A stretch of 64,000 nt of DNA from Agromyces rhizosphaerae (GCF_027925245.1 NZ_BSDP01000001.1:3224001-3288000); one strand, 5' to 3'. Shown: positions 18,886 to 34,029, counted from the stretch's first letter. Numbers and translations: made by a program. The notes: generated from the letters alone by a model not told the origin.

Positions 18886-20039
18886 ATGGCGATCCCCGGG
18901 AAGGACGCGGGACCTGCGGTCCTCGTGCTCGAGGACGGCACCCGATACGCCGGACGCGCCTACGGCGCGACCGGCCGCACGCTGGGCGAGGCGGTGTTCG
19001 CCACCGGCATGACCGGCTACCAGGAGACGCTGACCGACCCGTCGTACGCGGGTCAGATCGTGCTCATGACCGCGCCGCACATCGGCAACACCGGTGCGAA
19101 CGACGAGGACATGGAGTCCTCGCGCATCTGGGTGTCCGGGTACGTCGTGCGCGACCCCTCCCGGGTCGTGTCGAACTTCCGCGCCCAGCGCAGCCTCGAC
19201 GACGACCTCGTCGCGGGCGGCGTCGTCGGCATCAGCGGCATCGACACGCGCGCGGTCACTCGCCACATCCGCGCCGACGGCGCGATGCGCGCGGGCATCT
19301 TCTCGGGTGCCGACGCGGCGCTCTCCGACGACGAGCAGCTCGCGCTCGTGCGCGGCGGCGAGGAGATGACCGGGCGCAACCTGTCCGGCGCCGTCTCCAC
19401 GACCGAGGGCTACTCGCTCGACGCCGAGGGCGAGCGGGTCGGCTCGGTCGCCGTGCTCGACCTGGGCGTCAAGACCTCCACGCTCCGCTACCTCGCCGAG
19501 CGCGGCTTCGACGTGCACGTGCTGCCGCAGACCGTCACGGTCGAGGAGCTCCTGGCGCTCGCCCCCGATGCGCTGTTCTTCTCGAACGGGCCCGGCGACC
19601 CCGGGGCATCCGACCACCATGTCGAGCTGCTGCGCGCCGCCCTGCGCACCGGGCTGCCGTACTTCGGCATCTGCTTCGGCAACCAGCTGCTCGGCCGCGC
19701 GCTCGGCTTCGGCACGTACAAGCTGCCGTTCGGCCACCGCGGCATCAACCAGCCGGTGCTCGACCGCGCCACGGGCCGGGTCGAGATCACCGCGCACAAC
19801 CACGGGTTCGCGGTCGACGCGCCCCGTGAGGGCGTGACCGAGTCGAGCCAGGGCTTCGGCCGCGTCGAGGTCAGCCACATCGACCTGAACGACGACGTGG
19901 TCGAGGGCCTCAACTGCCTCGACATCCCCGCGTTCTCGGTGCAGTACCACCCCGAGTCGGCGGCCGGCCCGCACGACGCGAACTACCTCTTCGACCGGTT
20001 CCGCGACATGGTCATCGCGAGCAAGGAGAACGGCAACTG

Positions 20040-20040
<1 letters not shown>
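18886..20040 (+). CDS. carA: Carbamoyl-phosphate synthase small (glutaminase) subunit
   Basis: The 384-residue product has the CarA N-terminal domain ([35 protein letters not shown]) and a class I amidotransferase domain with nucleophile Cys263 in [14 protein letters not shown] and the His/Glu pair in VQYHPES. It supplies ammonia from glutamine to CarB. The ATG at 18886 follows the preceding stop at once. The carA stop and carB start share one base (TGATG). Confidence 0.97.
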
Positions 20041-23324
<3,284 letters not shown>

Positions 23325-23325
23325 C

Positions 23326-24192
23326 GTGGCATCGTTCGGCACGCGGCTGGGGGAGTCGTTCGACCGGTTCGGCCGGCTGTGCGTGGGCATCGACCCGCAC
23401 GCGGGCCTGCTCGACGCCTGGGGACTCCCCGCATCGGGCGCGGGCGTGCGCGAGTTCGGCCTGCGCGTCGTCGACGCGATGGCCGGGCGGGTCGGCATCT
23501 GCAAGCCCCAGGTGGCGTTCTTCGAGCGGTTCGGCTCGGCGGGCATCGCCGCGCTCGAGCGCGTGCTCGCCGAGGCGCGGGGTGCGGGCATCCTCGTCAT
23601 CGCCGACGCCAAGCGCGGTGACATCGACTCGACCATGGACGCCTACGCGCGCGCCTGGCTCGAGCCCGGGTCCCCGCTCGAGGCCGACGCGCTCACGGTG
23701 AACCCGTACCAGGGCCTCGGCAACCTCGCCCCGACGCACCGGCTCGCCGAGCAGCACGAGAAGGGGCTGTTCGTGCTCGCCGCGACCTCGAACCCCGAGG
23801 CGGCCGCGATCCAGCGGTCGGTGCTCCAGCAGGGCAGCCGCGAGGGCTCGACCGTGGCCGCGGCGATCTGCTCGGGCGTCGCCGCGTGGAACGCCGAGGA
23901 GGCGGATGCGGGCGAGCAGCCGTTCGGCTCGACCGGCGTGGTGATCGGGGCGACCGTCGACCTGCGGGCCGCGGGCATCGATCCCGACGCGGCATCGACC
24001 CCGCGCACCCCGGTGCTCGCGCCCGGGTTCGGGCACCAGGGCGCCGAGCTGGCCGACCTGCAGGACACCTTCGGTGCGTGGACGGCGGGCGTGATCGCGA
24101 ACGAGTCGCGCTCGATCCTGGCGGCGGGCCCCGACGGCATCCGCGACGCGATCGCGCGCCGCGTCGAGGCGACGGCGGTGTCCCGTGGCTGA
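23326..24192 (+). CDS. pyrF: Orotidine-5'-phosphate decarboxylase, type 2
   Basis: The 288-residue product has the catalytic DAKRGD array (Asp94, Lys96, Asp99, in VIADAKRGDIDSTM), LCVGIDPH at the N-terminus, and VNPYQGL, all of the longer type 2 PyrF family used by actinobacteria and myxobacteria. It decarboxylates OMP to UMP, the last step. pyrD and pyrE are not in the operon. Start GTG 23326; the end overlaps the gmk fusion gene by 8 nt, which ties purine nucleotide kinase expression to the pyr run. Confidence 0.95.
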   Translation: MASFGTRLGESFDRFGRLCVGIDPHAGLLDAWGLPASGAGVREFGLRVVDAMAGRVGICKPQVAFFERFGSAGIAALERVLAEARGAGILVIADAKRGDIDSTMDAYARAWLEPGSPLEADALTVNPYQGLGNLAPTHRLAEQHEKGLFVLAATSNPEAAAIQRSVLQQGSREGSTVAAAICSGVAAWNAEEADAGEQPFGSTGVVIGATVDLRAAGIDPDAASTPRTPVLAPGFGHQGAELADLQDTFGAWTAGVIANESRSILAAGPDGIRDAIARRVEATAVSRG

Positions 24193-25108
24193 GCCCGTGC
24201 GCAGCGGTCCGCCCGCGCCGCCCGAGGTCGACCGCGTCGCCGCGTCGCGTGCGGCCGTCGCCGCCCGCCGGGCGCGTGCGGCGGTGAAGGCGTCGATCGC
24301 CGACGGCGGCCGCAGCCCGCTCGACGTGATCCGCGTCGCCTTCGAGGACGCGTCGACGCCCGAGGCCACGCTGCGCGTCACGGAGTTCCTCACCTCGGTG
24401 CCCGCGATCGGCGAGACCAAGCGGGTCCGCATCATGCGCGACCTCGGCATCGCCGACGCGAAGCGCCTCGGTGGCCTCGGCCGCCGCCAGCGACTCGCGC
24501 TGCGGGCATTCCTCGCCGAGTGGATCGCCGCGCACGGCGGCATCGGCAACCGGCTCGTCGTGCTCGCCGGGCCGACGGCGGTCGGCAAGGGCACGGTGGC
24601 GTCCTACATCCGCCGCAACCACCCCGACGTCATGCTGTCGGTGTCCGCCACCACGCGTGCGCCACGGCCCGGCGAGGTCGAGGGGCAGAGCTACTACTTC
24701 GTCGACGACGCCGAGTTCGACCGGCTGGTGGCCGAGGACGAACTGCTCGAGTGGGCCGTGGTGCACAACGCGCACCGGTACGGCACGCCGAAGGCGCCGG
24801 TGGAGCGCGCGATCGCCGATGGCAACAGCGTGCTGCTCGAGATCGACATCCAGGGAGCGCGGTCGGTGCGCAGGGCCATGCCCGAGGCGACGCTCATCTT
24901 CCTGCTGCCGCCGACGTGGGACGAACTCGTGCGGCGGCTGGTCGGGCGCGGCACGGAGTCGCCCGCCGAACAGCAGCGCCGACTGGAGACCGCGCGGGTG
25001 GAACTGGCCGCGGTCGACGAGTTCGACCACACGGTCGTGAACCACGACGTCGCCGAGGCCGCGCAGAACGTCGTAGACTTGATGCGGCCTCGGGCCCGCG
25101 GGCGGTAG
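24185..25108 (+). CDS. gmk: Fusion of mycobacterial-type integration host factor (mIHF) and guanylate kinase
   Basis: The 307-residue product has two parts. Residues about 14-118 match the actinobacterial nucleoid protein mIHF: VAARRARAAVKASIADGG, the helix-hairpin-helix region LTSVPAIGETKRVRIMRDLGI, and RLGGLGRRQRLALRAFLAEW. Residues about 122-307 are a full guanylate kinase with P-loop GPTAVGKG (129-136), SATTRAPRPGEVEGQSYYFV and EIDIQGARSVR. In mycobacteria and streptomycetes mihF and gmk are separate adjacent genes; here no stop separates them. The start is GTG 24185 inside pyrF. The kinase phosphorylates GMP and dGMP; the N-terminal part should bind DNA. Whether the protein is cut after synthesis is unknown. 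Confidence 0.93.
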   Translation: MAEPVRSGPPAPPEVDRVAASRAAVAARRARAAVKASIADGGRSPLDVIRVAFEDASTPEATLRVTEFLTSVPAIGETKRVRIMRDLGIADAKRLGGLGRRQRLALRAFLAEWIAAHGGIGNRLVVLAGPTAVGKGTVASYIRRNHPDVMLSVSATTRAPRPGEVEGQSYYFVDDAEFDRLVAEDELLEWAVVHNAHRYGTPKAPVERAIADGNSVLLEIDIQGARSVRRAMPEATLIFLLPPTWDELVRRLVGRGTESPAEQQRRLETARVELAAVDEFDHTVVNHDVAEAAQNVVDLMRPRARGR

Positions 25109-25111
25109 CCT
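25106..25111 (+). promoter_or_regulatory. Candidate -10 box of rpoZ
   Basis: TAGCCT overlaps the gmk stop and would give a leader of about 60 nt before the rpoZ ATG. A second candidate, TAGACT at 25074-25079 inside the end of gmk, is equally good by sequence. Confidence 0.4.
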
Positions 25112-25174
25112 GCCCGCTTCCACGATCTTCCGCGCAACCGTCCGCGCGACCCACGCACCCAGAAGGAGCACGCC

Positions 25175-25432
25175 ATGGCAGACAAGCTGACCGGCATCAT
25201 CGACCCGCCCATCGACGACCTGCTGTCGAAGGTCGAGTCGAAGTACGCACTCGTCATCTTCGCCTCCAAGCGCGCGCGCCAGATCAACGACTACTACGCC
25301 GACCTGCACGAGGGCAGCCTGTTCGACAACGTCGGGCCGCTGGTGGACTCGACGATCGACGACAAGCCGCTCTCGGTGGCGCTGCACGAGATCAACGAGG
25401 ACAAGCTCAAGATCACCCCGGCCGGCGAGTAG
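25175..25432 (+). CDS. rpoZ: RNA polymerase omega subunit
   Basis: The 85-residue product matches actinobacterial omega: [35 protein letters not shown], with the conserved [15 protein letters not shown] core, and a C-terminal [10 protein letters not shown]. Omega helps assemble the core polymerase by clamping beta prime. AGAAGGAG lies just ahead of the ATG at 25175. The gmk-rpoZ-coaBC-metK order is the standard actinobacterial one. Confidence 0.97.
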   Translation: MADKLTGIIDPPIDDLLSKVESKYALVIFASKRARQINDYYADLHEGSLFDNVGPLVDSTIDDKPLSVALHEINEDKLKITPAGE

Positions 25433-25448
25433 CCGTCCCGACGTCGAG

Positions 25449-26642
25449 GTGGCGCCGTTGAACGTCGTCGTCGGCATCACCGGCGGCATCGCCGCGTACA
25501 AGGCGGTCGGCGTCGTGCGCGAGCTGGTGCTCGCCGGGCACGACGTGCACGTGGTGCCGACCGAGTCGGCGCTGCGGTTCGTCGGCCGCCCGACCCTCGA
25601 GGCGATCAGCCGCAACCCGGTCCACGACGAGCTCTACGAGGGCGTCGCCGAGGTGCGGCACGTGGCCATCGGCCAGGCCGCCGACCTCATCGTGATCGCC
25701 CCGGCGACCGCGAACACCATCGCGCGCCTCGCGGCCGGCCTCGCCGACGACCTGCTCGGCAACACCGTGCTCGCCTCGGAGGCGCCGCTGGTCATCGCGC
25801 CCGCGATGCACACCGAGATGTGGGGCAACCCCGCCACGCAGGCCAACGTCGCCACGCTGCGCGCCCGCGGCGTCACCGTCGTCGGGCCCGCCGTCGGCCA
25901 GCTCACCGGCGCCGACAGCGGCCCGGGCCGCATGGAGGAGCCGGCGACCATCGTCGCCGCAGCCCTCGCCCGCGCGACGGCACCCGCTGGCGACCTGGCC
26001 GGACGCCGCATCGTCGTGACCGCGGGCGGTACCCGCGAGCCGCTCGACCCCGTGCGCTTCCTCGGCAACCGCTCGAGCGGTCGCCAGGGCGTCGCGATCG
26101 CCGACGCCGCTCGTGCGCGCGGCGCCGAGGTGACGCTCATCGCCGCCAACCTCGAGGTCGACGAGCCGGCCGGATGCGACGTGCGGCACGTCTCGAGCGC
26201 CGAGGAGCTGCGGGCGGCCGTGCGCGCCGCCGCACCGGGCGCCGACGTCGTCGTGATGGCCGCCGCGGTCGCCGACTACCGGCCGGCCGCCGTCAGCGAG
26301 CAGAAGCTCAAGAAGGACGACTCGGGCGACGGGCTCACGCTCGAGCTCGTGCGCAACCCCGACATCCTCGCCGAGCTCGGCCACGAGCCGCACGAGGGCA
26401 CCGTGCTGGTGGGCTTCGCCGCCGAGACCGAGCCCGACGACGAGCGCCTGCTCGAGGTCGCGCGCGCCAAGCGCGAGGCGAAGGGCTGCGACCTCCTGGT
26501 CGTCAACCGCGTCGGCTGGAGCGAGGGCTTCGGCACGCCCGACAACGCCGTCATGATGATCGGGGCGAGCGGCGAGGTCGTCACACGCGTAAACGGGGAC
26601 AAGCTGTCGGTGGCGCACGGCATCCTCGACATGGTTGTCTGA
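25449..26642 (+). CDS. coaBC: Bifunctional phosphopantothenoylcysteine decarboxylase / phosphopantothenate--cysteine ligase
   Basis: The 397-residue product has an N-terminal flavin CoaC domain ([14 protein letters not shown], catalytic His71 in [22 protein letters not shown]) and a C-terminal CoaB ligase domain ([44 protein letters not shown]). The flap motif reads [10 protein letters not shown] where E. coli has ACGD with a catalytic Cys, and the PXMNXXMW motif reads PAMHTEMW, so CoaC is a variant form. It performs two steps of coenzyme A synthesis. I give GTG 25449; TTG at 25458, with GAGG 5 nt ahead, is an alternative start. Confidence 0.94.
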   Translation: MAPLNVVVGITGGIAAYKAVGVVRELVLAGHDVHVVPTESALRFVGRPTLEAISRNPVHDELYEGVAEVRHVAIGQAADLIVIAPATANTIARLAAGLADDLLGNTVLASEAPLVIAPAMHTEMWGNPATQANVATLRARGVTVVGPAVGQLTGADSGPGRMEEPATIVAAALARATAPAGDLAGRRIVVTAGGTREPLDPVRFLGNRSSGRQGVAIADAARARGAEVTLIAANLEVDEPAGCDVRHVSSAEELRAAVRAAAPGADVVVMAAAVADYRPAAVSEQKLKKDDSGDGLTLELVRNPDILAELGHEPHEGTVLVGFAAETEPDDERLLEVARAKREAKGCDLLVVNRVGWSEGFGTPDNAVMMIGASGEVVTRVNGDKLSVAHGILDMVV

Positions 26643-26701
26643 GACCGACGGATGCCGCGCCAGCGCGTCCGTGCGCCACGAAGGGACATCGAACCAGCCG
26701 C

Positions 26702-27894
<1,193 letters not shown>

Positions 27895-27895
<1 letters not shown>

Positions 27896-29853
27896 TGCCG
27901 GGCGGGCGCGTCGCCAGGGTCGCGATCGACTCGCCCCTGCCGCAGCTCGACCAGCTGTTCGACTACGCCGTCCCCGAGGCACTCGCCGACCAGGCGGTGG
28001 CGGGCGCCGCCGTGCGCGTGCCGCTCCGCAGCGGCGGGCGGCTCGCCCGCGGCTGGATCGTCGAGCTCGCCGACCAGAGCGCGTACGAGGGCCGGCTCAG
28101 CGAGGTCGAGGAGGTCACCACGCTCGTGCCGGTGCTCGCGCCGGAGGTGTGGGCGCTCGCGCGCCGCGTCGCCGACCGGGCCGCCGGGTCGGCGAGCGAC
28201 GTGCTGCGCCTCGCGATCCCGCCGCGGTACGTGCGCGTGGAGAAGTCGTGGGCGAAGGAGCATCCGGCGGGTGCGGAGCGCCCGGCTGCGCCGGAGGCGA
28301 CGGATGCCCCGGGCGAGCCCGACGCGCTCGACCGGGCCGTGGCCGACCGCGCGCGCATCGCACTGCAGGCGCTGCCCGGCGTCACCACCCTCGACGGCGG
28401 CGCGACCGTCGGCCGCTGGGCGACCACGCTCGCGTCGGCCGCCGCCCGCGTGCTCGCGCGCGGCGAGTCGACCATCATCGCGGTGCCCGACCACCGCGAC
28501 CTCGCGCAACTCGAGCAGGCGCTGCACGCGGTCGCGCCCGCGGATCGCATCACCCGCGTCGACGCGGGCCAGACCGGCGGCGCCCGGTACCGCGGGTTCC
28601 TCGACTGCCTCGACGGCACGCCCCGCGTCGTCATCGGCAACCGCTCCGCGGTCTACGCGCCCGCCGCGCGCCTCGGCCTGATCGCGCTCTGGGACGACGG
28701 CGACCCGCTGCACGCCGAGCCGCTCAGCCCCGGCGTGCACGCGCGCGACGCCGCGCTCGTGCGCCAGGAGCAGTCGGGGGCCGCGCTCGTGTTCTCCGCG
28801 CACGCGCGCAGCACCGAGGTGCAGCGGCTCGTCGGAATCGGGTGGTGCCGGCAGGTCGAGCCCGAGCGGATCGCCCGCCCGAGGATCGTGGTCGACGAGG
28901 CGGGCTCCGATCCGGGCACGGCGCGCATCCCGTCCGCCGCATGGCGCGCCGCGCGCGACGCCGCCCGTGAGGGCCCCGTGCTGCTGCAGGTCGCCCGCCC
29001 CGGCTACGCGGCCGCGCTCGCGTGCGCGCGCTGCGGCGCGCCCGCGACGTGCGCGGCCTGCGGCGGCGGCCTCGAGCAGCGCGGGCCGCGCACGCCCCCG
29101 GCCTGCCGGGTCTGCGGCACGCACGCGAACCCGTTCCGCTGTGCCGAGTGCGAGGGGGAGCGGCTGCGCATGGTCACCGTGGGCACGGAGCGCACCGCCG
29201 AGGAGCTCGGGCGCGCCTTCCCGGGCACCCGCGTGATCGTCTCCGACGGTGCGAGGCCCCTCACCGAGGTCGGCCCGGAGCCCGCGCTCGTGATCGCGAC
29301 GCGCGGCGCGGAGCCGGTCGCCGCGGGCGGCTATCGCGCGGTGCTGCTGCTCGACGGCGAGCGGATGCTGCTGCGCGAGGCGCTCCGCGTGTCGGAGGAC
29401 TGCGTGCGCTGGTGGGCCGACGCCGCCGCGCTCGCGGCCGACGACGCGCCCGTGCACCTGGTCGGGGTGCGGGGCCGTATCGCGACCGCGCTCGCGACCT
29501 GGACGCTCGCCGCGTGGGCGGAGGAGGAGCTCACGGCCCGGAGGGAGCTGCGCTTCCCGCCAGCGGTGCGCGTGGCGACGGTCACGGCGCGCGGGCCGGT
29601 GCTCGAGCGCCCGATCGCCGAGCTGCGCGCGCTCGGCGAGGGCGTCGACGTGCTCGGCCCGGTGCCCGTCGACGACGGGCTCGAGCGCGTGGTCGTGCGC
29701 ATGGACTACGGCCGGGCCCAGGCCGTCGCGGCGTCGCTGCGGGCATCCATGATCCGCGTGGCCACCGAGCGCCGACGCCCGGTGCAGGGCCAGCCCGTGC
29801 GCCGCCCGCCTACACTCAGGGTGAGGTTCGACGATCTGGAGGCATTCGGCTAG
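27895..29853 (+). CDS. priA: PriA-like primosomal protein with degenerate helicase domain
   Basis: The 652-residue product keeps the PriA N-terminal DNA-binding domain (VAIDSPLPQLDQLFDYAVPE, VRVPLRSG) and the eight-cysteine zinc region (four C-x2-C pairs, about 375-425, e.g. CARCG, CAACG, CRVCG, CAECE). The helicase parts are eroded: the P-loop position reads GATVGRWATTLA with no GKT, and the DEEH box reads LIALWDDGDP. A Pro/Ala/Glu linker lies at about 122-146. It probably helps reload replication forks without helicase activity of its own. Loss of the helicase motifs is known for actinobacterial PriA. The ATG shares a base with the metK stop; fmt starts right after its stop. Confidence 0.88.
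29811..29816 (+). promoter_or_regulatory. Possible -10 box for fmt inside the end of priA
   Basis: TACACT lies 38 nt before the fmt ATG, and CTGGAGG sits between them as ribosome binding site. Weak, single-box evidence. Confidence 0.3.
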
Positions 29854-30771
29854 ATGCGCATCGTGTACGCGGGCACCCCGGAGGTCGCCGTCCCGTCGCT
29901 GGAGGCCCTCGCGGCATCCGACCACGAGGTGGTGGGGGTCGTCACACGGCACGACGCGCCGCTCGGCCGGAAGCGCGTGCTCACCCCGTCTCCCGTCGCA
30001 TCCGCGGCCGATCGGCTCGGCATCCCGGTCGTGAAGGCGAACCGGCTCGACGCCGACGCGACGGAGCGGATCACGGCGTTCGACGCCGACCTCGGCGTCA
30101 TCGTCGCCTACGGCGGCCTCGTGCGCGAGCCGCTGCTGTCGGCGCCCCGCCACGGCTGGGTCAACCTGCACTTCTCGCTGCTCCCGCGCTGGCGCGGTGC
30201 CGCGCCCGTCCAGCGCGCGCTCATGGCGGGCGATCGCGAGGTCGGTGCGTGCGTGTTCCGGCTCGTGCCCGAGCTCGACGCCGGCGACGTGCTGGTCGAG
30301 CGCCGCACGACCGTGGCCGACGGCGAGACCGCCGGCGAACTGCTCGAGCGGCTCGCGCGCGACGACGCGGGCCTCGTGGTCGCGGCGGCCGACGCCATCG
30401 CCGACGGCACCGCGGTGGCACGCGTCCAGGAGGGCGAGCCGACCCTCGCGCCGAAGCTCGTGCTCGCCGACGGCCGGCTCGACTGGACGGAGCCGGCGGA
30501 CCGGGTGCTCGACCGCTATCGAGGCGTCACTCCCGAGCCCGGCGCGCACACCGAGATCGACGGCGCCCGCCTGAAGGTGCTCGAGCTCGCGCCGGCGCCG
30601 GGAGCCGCCGCCCTGGAGCCGGGCCGCATGGCGCTCGTCGGCAGGCGGGCGCTGGTGGGCACGGCGTCCGAACCGCTGCAGCTCGTGCGGGCACAGCCCG
30701 CGGGCGGGAAGGCGATGTCGGCCGCGGACTGGCTGCGTGGCCGCGGCGGCGCCGAGGTCGTGGCGCGATGA
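29854..30771 (+). CDS. fmt: Methionyl-tRNA formyltransferase
   Basis: The 305-residue product has the formyltransferase signature region [21 protein letters not shown], the N-terminal [19 protein letters not shown] and the C-terminal anticodon-independent tRNA-binding domain ([18 protein letters not shown]). It formylates initiator Met-tRNA. It starts immediately after the priA stop (TAGATG) and overlaps rsmB by 4 nt. A peptide deformylase gene, often nearby, is not in the window. Confidence 0.96.
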   Translation: MRIVYAGTPEVAVPSLEALAASDHEVVGVVTRHDAPLGRKRVLTPSPVASAADRLGIPVVKANRLDADATERITAFDADLGVIVAYGGLVREPLLSAPRHGWVNLHFSLLPRWRGAAPVQRALMAGDREVGACVFRLVPELDAGDVLVERRTTVADGETAGELLERLARDDAGLVVAAADAIADGTAVARVQEGEPTLAPKLVLADGRLDWTEPADRVLDRYRGVTPEPGAHTEIDGARLKVLELAPAPGAAALEPGRMALVGRRALVGTASEPLQLVRAQPAGGKAMSAADWLRGRGGAEVVAR

Positions 30772-32201
30772 GCGGCGGCCGGAGGCGCAGCGGCGGCGGC
30801 GGCCGCGCGCCGCGCGTCTCACCGGCGCGCCTGGTCGCGGCGGAGGTGCTGCTCGCGGTCCGCGAGTCCGACGCCTACGCGAACCTCCTGCTGCCCACCC
30901 GCATCGCCCGCGCGGGCCTCTCCGAGGCCGACGCGGGTCTCGCGACCGAGCTCACCTACGGCACCCTGCGCATGTCGGGCTACTACGACCGCATCATCGC
31001 CATCGCCGCGGACCGGCCGGTCGACCGCATCGACCCTGCCGTGCTCGACGTGCTGCGCCTCGGCACGCACCAACTGCTCGCGACCCGCGTGCCCACGCAC
31101 GCCGCGGTCAACGAGTCGGTCGACCTCGTGCGCGCCATGGGTGCGCCGGCGGCGAGCGGCTTCGTCAACGGCGTCCTGCGCGGCATCTCGCGGGTCTCGG
31201 CCGACGCGTGGGCGGCGCGGGTGCGCGAGGCGGCGGACGGCCCCGACGACGCCCTCGCCGCGCTGTCGTCGCACCCGGCGTGGGTCGTGCGCGCGCTCCG
31301 GAAGGCGCTCGCGCACGAGCACCGCGCCGACGAGCTCGACGACCTGCTCGCCGCCGACAATGCCGCCCCCGCGGTGAACTACGCGGTGCTGGGCGGTGCG
31401 GATGCCCCCGGGCCCGCGACACTCGGCGAGCGCGACCGCTTCTCGCCCATCGGGTTCACCGCGACCGGCGGCGACCCGACCCGCGCGCTCGAGGGCCACG
31501 ACGGTCGCGTGCGCGTGCAGGACGAGGGCTCGCAGCTCGCTGCGCTCGCGCTCACGCGGGCACGGCCCGTGCGGGCGGGCGAGCGCTGGCTCGACCTCTG
31601 CGCCGGCCCCGGCGGCAAGACCGCGGTGCTCGCGGCCGAGGCCCGCGGCGGCGGCGCGACGCTCGAGGCGAACGAGGTGGTCCCGGCCAGGGCGCAGCTC
31701 GTCCGCCGCGCGCTCGAGGGCGTCGACGAGGGCGTCGAGGTGCACGAGCGGGACGGCCGTGCGTTCGGCGAGGACCGTGCCGGCGCGTTCGACCGCATCC
31801 TGCTCGACGCCCCGTGCACCGGCCTCGGCGCGCTGCGTCGCCGGCCCGAGGCGCGGTGGCGCAAGTCGCCCGAGGACGTGTCGGCGCTCACGACGCTCCA
31901 GACCGAGCTGCTCGATTCCGCGATCGGCGCGCTCGCGCCGGGCGGGCTGCTCGCATACGTGACGTGCTCGCCGCACACGGCCGAGACCCGGTCGATCGTG
32001 CGGCAGGCGCTGCGCCGGCACGACGACGTCGAGCGCGCCGACGTGCACGCGGTGCTCGGCGACGTGGCGCTGCATCCGCTCGATCTCACCGGCGAGCCGG
32101 GGGAGGCGCAGCTCTGGCCGCACCGGCACGGCTGCGACGCGATGTTCATCGCGCTGCTGGCCAAGCGCGAGCCCGCGGCGTCGGTAGGCTCGCAGGCATG
32201 A
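30768..32201 (+). CDS. rsmB: 16S rRNA (cytosine-C5)-methyltransferase RsmB/Sun
   Basis: The 477-residue product has an N-terminal NusB-like RNA-binding domain ([28 protein letters not shown]-type helix [14 protein letters not shown]) and a C-terminal methyltransferase domain: SAM loop [37 protein letters not shown] and the catalytic cysteine in [10 protein letters not shown]. The family methylates C967 of 16S rRNA. The N-terminal 20 residues are Arg/Gly-rich. Start ATG 30768 overlaps fmt by 4 nt. Its last codons contain the -10 box used by rpe. Confidence 0.95.
   Translation: MSGGRRRSGGGGRAPRVSPARLVAAEVLLAVRESDAYANLLLPTRIARAGLSEADAGLATELTYGTLRMSGYYDRIIAIAADRPVDRIDPAVLDVLRLGTHQLLATRVPTHAAVNESVDLVRAMGAPAASGFVNGVLRGISRVSADAWAARVREAADGPDDALAALSSHPAWVVRALRKALAHEHRADELDDLLAADNAAPAVNYAVLGGADAPGPATLGERDRFSPIGFTATGGDPTRALEGHDGRVRVQDEGSQLAALALTRARPVRAGERWLDLCAGPGGKTAVLAAEARGGGATLEANEVVPARAQLVRRALEGVDEGVEVHERDGRAFGEDRAGAFDRILLDAPCTGLGALRRRPEARWRKSPEDVSALTTLQTELLDSAIGALAPGGLLAYVTCSPHTAETRSIVRQALRRHDDVERADVHAVLGDVALHPLDLTGEPGEAQLWPHRHGCDAMFIALLAKREPAASVGSQA
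32185..32190 (+). promoter_or_regulatory. Candidate leaderless -10 box of rpe, inside rsmB
   Basis: TAGGCT lies within the last codons of rsmB, 7 nt before the rpe ATG at 32198. It would give rpe a leaderless transcript independent of the upstream run. Confidence 0.5.
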
Positions 32202-32866
32202 CCACGCGGATCAATCCGAGCATCCTCGCGGCCGACTTCGCGAACCTCGAGCGCGAGCTCGGGCGAATCGCCACGGCGGACCTCGTGCACGTCGACATCA
32301 TGGACAACCACTTCGTGCCGAACCTCACCTTCGGGCTGCCGATGGTCGAGCGCCTGGCGCAGGTGACGCCGATCCCGCTCGACGTCCACCTCATGATCGA
32401 CGACCCCGACCGCTGGGCGCCCGGCTACGCGGAGGCGGGCGCGGCCTCCGTGACCTTCCACGCGGAGGCGGCCGCCGACCCGGTCGGCCTCGCACGCCGC
32501 CTCCGGCAGATCGGTGCGCGCGCGGGCATCGCCCTGAAGCCCGGCACCGGGCCGGAGGACGTGCTCGAGGTGCTGCACGAGTTCGACCAGGTGCTCGTCA
32601 TGACGGTCGAGCCCGGGTTCGGCGGGCAGTCGTTCATGCCCGAGACCATGCCGAAGCTGCGGCGCGTCGCCGACGCCGTCGCGGCGGCGGGCCTCGACGT
32701 GTGGCTGCAGGTCGACGGCGGCATCGCGGCCGACACCATCGGCATCGCCGCCGAGGCGGGTGCGGACACGTTCGTCGCCGGCTCCGCGGTCTACGGCGGC
32801 GACCCGACCGCCCGCATCGCGGAGTTGCGCGCCGAGGCGGCGAAGCACAGCCATGCGCACCGGTAG
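32198..32866 (+). CDS. rpe: Ribulose-phosphate 3-epimerase
   Basis: The 222-residue TIM-barrel product has [34 protein letters not shown] with metal ligands, [20 protein letters not shown] and VDGGIAADT. It interconverts ribulose- and xylulose-5-phosphate in the pentose phosphate pathway. The ATG at 32198 overlaps the rsmB stop by 4 nt, yet a -10 box 7 nt upstream suggests it can also be transcribed on its own. hisE follows after 10 nt. Confidence 0.97.
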   Translation: MTTRINPSILAADFANLERELGRIATADLVHVDIMDNHFVPNLTFGLPMVERLAQVTPIPLDVHLMIDDPDRWAPGYAEAGAASVTFHAEAAADPVGLARRLRQIGARAGIALKPGTGPEDVLEVLHEFDQVLVMTVEPGFGGQSFMPETMPKLRRVADAVAAAGLDVWLQVDGGIAADTIGIAAEAGADTFVAGSAVYGGDPTARIAELRAEAAKHSHAHR

Positions 32867-32869
32867 CCT
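32864..32869 (+). promoter_or_regulatory. Candidate leaderless -10 box of hisE
   Basis: TAGCCT overlaps the rpe stop and precedes the hisE GTG at 32877 by 7 nt. The same spacing recurs at several genes in the window. Confidence 0.45.
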
Positions 32870-32876
32870 GTAGGAC

Positions 32877-33140
32877 GTGAAGACGTTCGATGCGCTGTTC
32901 GCCGAGCTGAGCGAGAAGGCGCGCACCCGACCCGAGGGCTCGGGCACGGTCGCCGCCCTGGACGCCGGCGTGCACCAGATCGGCAAGAAGGTCGTCGAGG
33001 AGGCGGCCGAGGTCTGGATGGCCGCGGAGTACCAGAGCGACGAGGAGACCGCCGAGGAGATCTCGCAGCTGCTGTACCACCTGCAGGTGCTCATGCTCGC
33101 GCGCGGCCTCCAGCCGGAGGACGTGTACCGACATCTGTGA
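32877..33140 (+). CDS. hisE: Phosphoribosyl-ATP pyrophosphatase
   Basis: The 87-residue product is an all-helical MazG-like HisE with the metal-binding [14 protein letters not shown] and the second acidic helix [18 protein letters not shown]. It hydrolyses phosphoribosyl-ATP to phosphoribosyl-AMP, the second step of histidine synthesis. The start GTG 32877 fits a leaderless message. It stands directly before hisG, the first enzyme, as in other actinobacteria; in enteric bacteria HisE is fused to HisI instead. Confidence 0.96.
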   Translation: MKTFDALFAELSEKARTRPEGSGTVAALDAGVHQIGKKVVEEAAEVWMAAEYQSDEETAEEISQLLYHLQVLMLARGLQPEDVYRHL

Positions 33141-33189
33141 GCGATCGCTCCCGACTCCCTCCGATCGTCCCCACACGAAAGCCGCTCCC

Positions 33190-34029
33190 ATGCTGAGAAT
33201 CGCAGTGCCCAACAAGGGCTCCCTCTCCGAGACCGCCGCGCAGATGCTGCACGAGGCCGGGTACACCGGTCGTCGCGACTCGCGCGAGCTCGTCGTCGCC
33301 GACCCGCGCAACGACGTCGAGTTCTTCTACCTCCGCCCGCGCGACATCGCCACCTACGTCGGCTCCGGCGCGCTCGACGTCGGCATCACCGGCCGCGACC
33401 TGCTGCTGGACTCGGGGTCGGATGCCACGGAGATCGCCGAGCTCGGCTTCGGCGGCTCGACCTTCCGCTTCGCCGGCACGCCCGGCGCCTTCTCGGAGCT
33501 CGCCGACCTCGACGGCGTGCGCGTGGCGACGAGCTACCCGGGCCTGGTCGGCGCGTTCCTGGAGCGCCACGGCGTGTCCTCCGACCTCGTGCGCCTCGAC
33601 GGCGCCGTCGAGTCGGCCGTGCGCCTGGGCGTGGCCGACGCCGTCGCCGACGTGGTCTCGACCGGCGGCACCCTGCGCAAGGCGGGCCTGGAGATCTTCG
33701 GCCCGGTCATCCTCGACTCGACCGCCGTGCTGATCGGCTCGGGCACCGAGGCGCCCGGCACGAAGACGCTCGTGCGCCGGCTGAACGGCGTGATCGTCGC
33801 GCGCGAGTACGTGATGCTCGACTACGACGTGCCGATGAGCCTGCTCGACCAGGCGACCGCCGTCGCCCCCGGGTTCGAGTCGCCGACGGTCTCGCCGCTG
33901 CACGACCGCGAGTGGGCGGCCGTGCGGGTCATGATCAAGCGAACCGAGACCAACCACGTCATGGACGCGCTGTACGAGCTCGGCGCGCGCGCCATCCTGG
34001 TGAGCGCCATCCACGCGGCGAGGCTCTGA
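33190..34029 (+). CDS. hisG: ATP phosphoribosyltransferase, long form
   Basis: The 279-residue product is a long-form His[16 protein letters not shown], the [10 protein letters not shown] loop, the PRPP region [16 protein letters not shown], and a C-terminal ACT-like regulatory domain (about 200-279, [32 protein letters not shown]). The C-terminal domain is the site of histidine feedback inhibition, so no HisZ is needed. The ATG at 33190 lies 49 nt after hisE; the stop shares a base with the hisF start. Confidence 0.96.
   Translation: MLRIAVPNKGSLSETAAQMLHEAGYTGRRDSRELVVADPRNDVEFFYLRPRDIATYVGSGALDVGITGRDLLLDSGSDATEIAELGFGGSTFRFAGTPGAFSELADLDGVRVATSYPGLVGAFLERHGVSSDLVRLDGAVESAVRLGVADAVADVVSTGGTLRKAGLEIFGPVILDSTAVLIGSGTEAPGTKTLVRRLNGVIVAREYVMLDYDVPMSLLDQATAVAPGFESPTVSPLHDREWAAVRVMIKRTETNHVMDALYELGARAILVSAIHAARL

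Noticed and set aside
26643..26701. SAM riboswitch ahead of metK
   Set aside because: The gap is only 59 nt and lacks the conserved stems.
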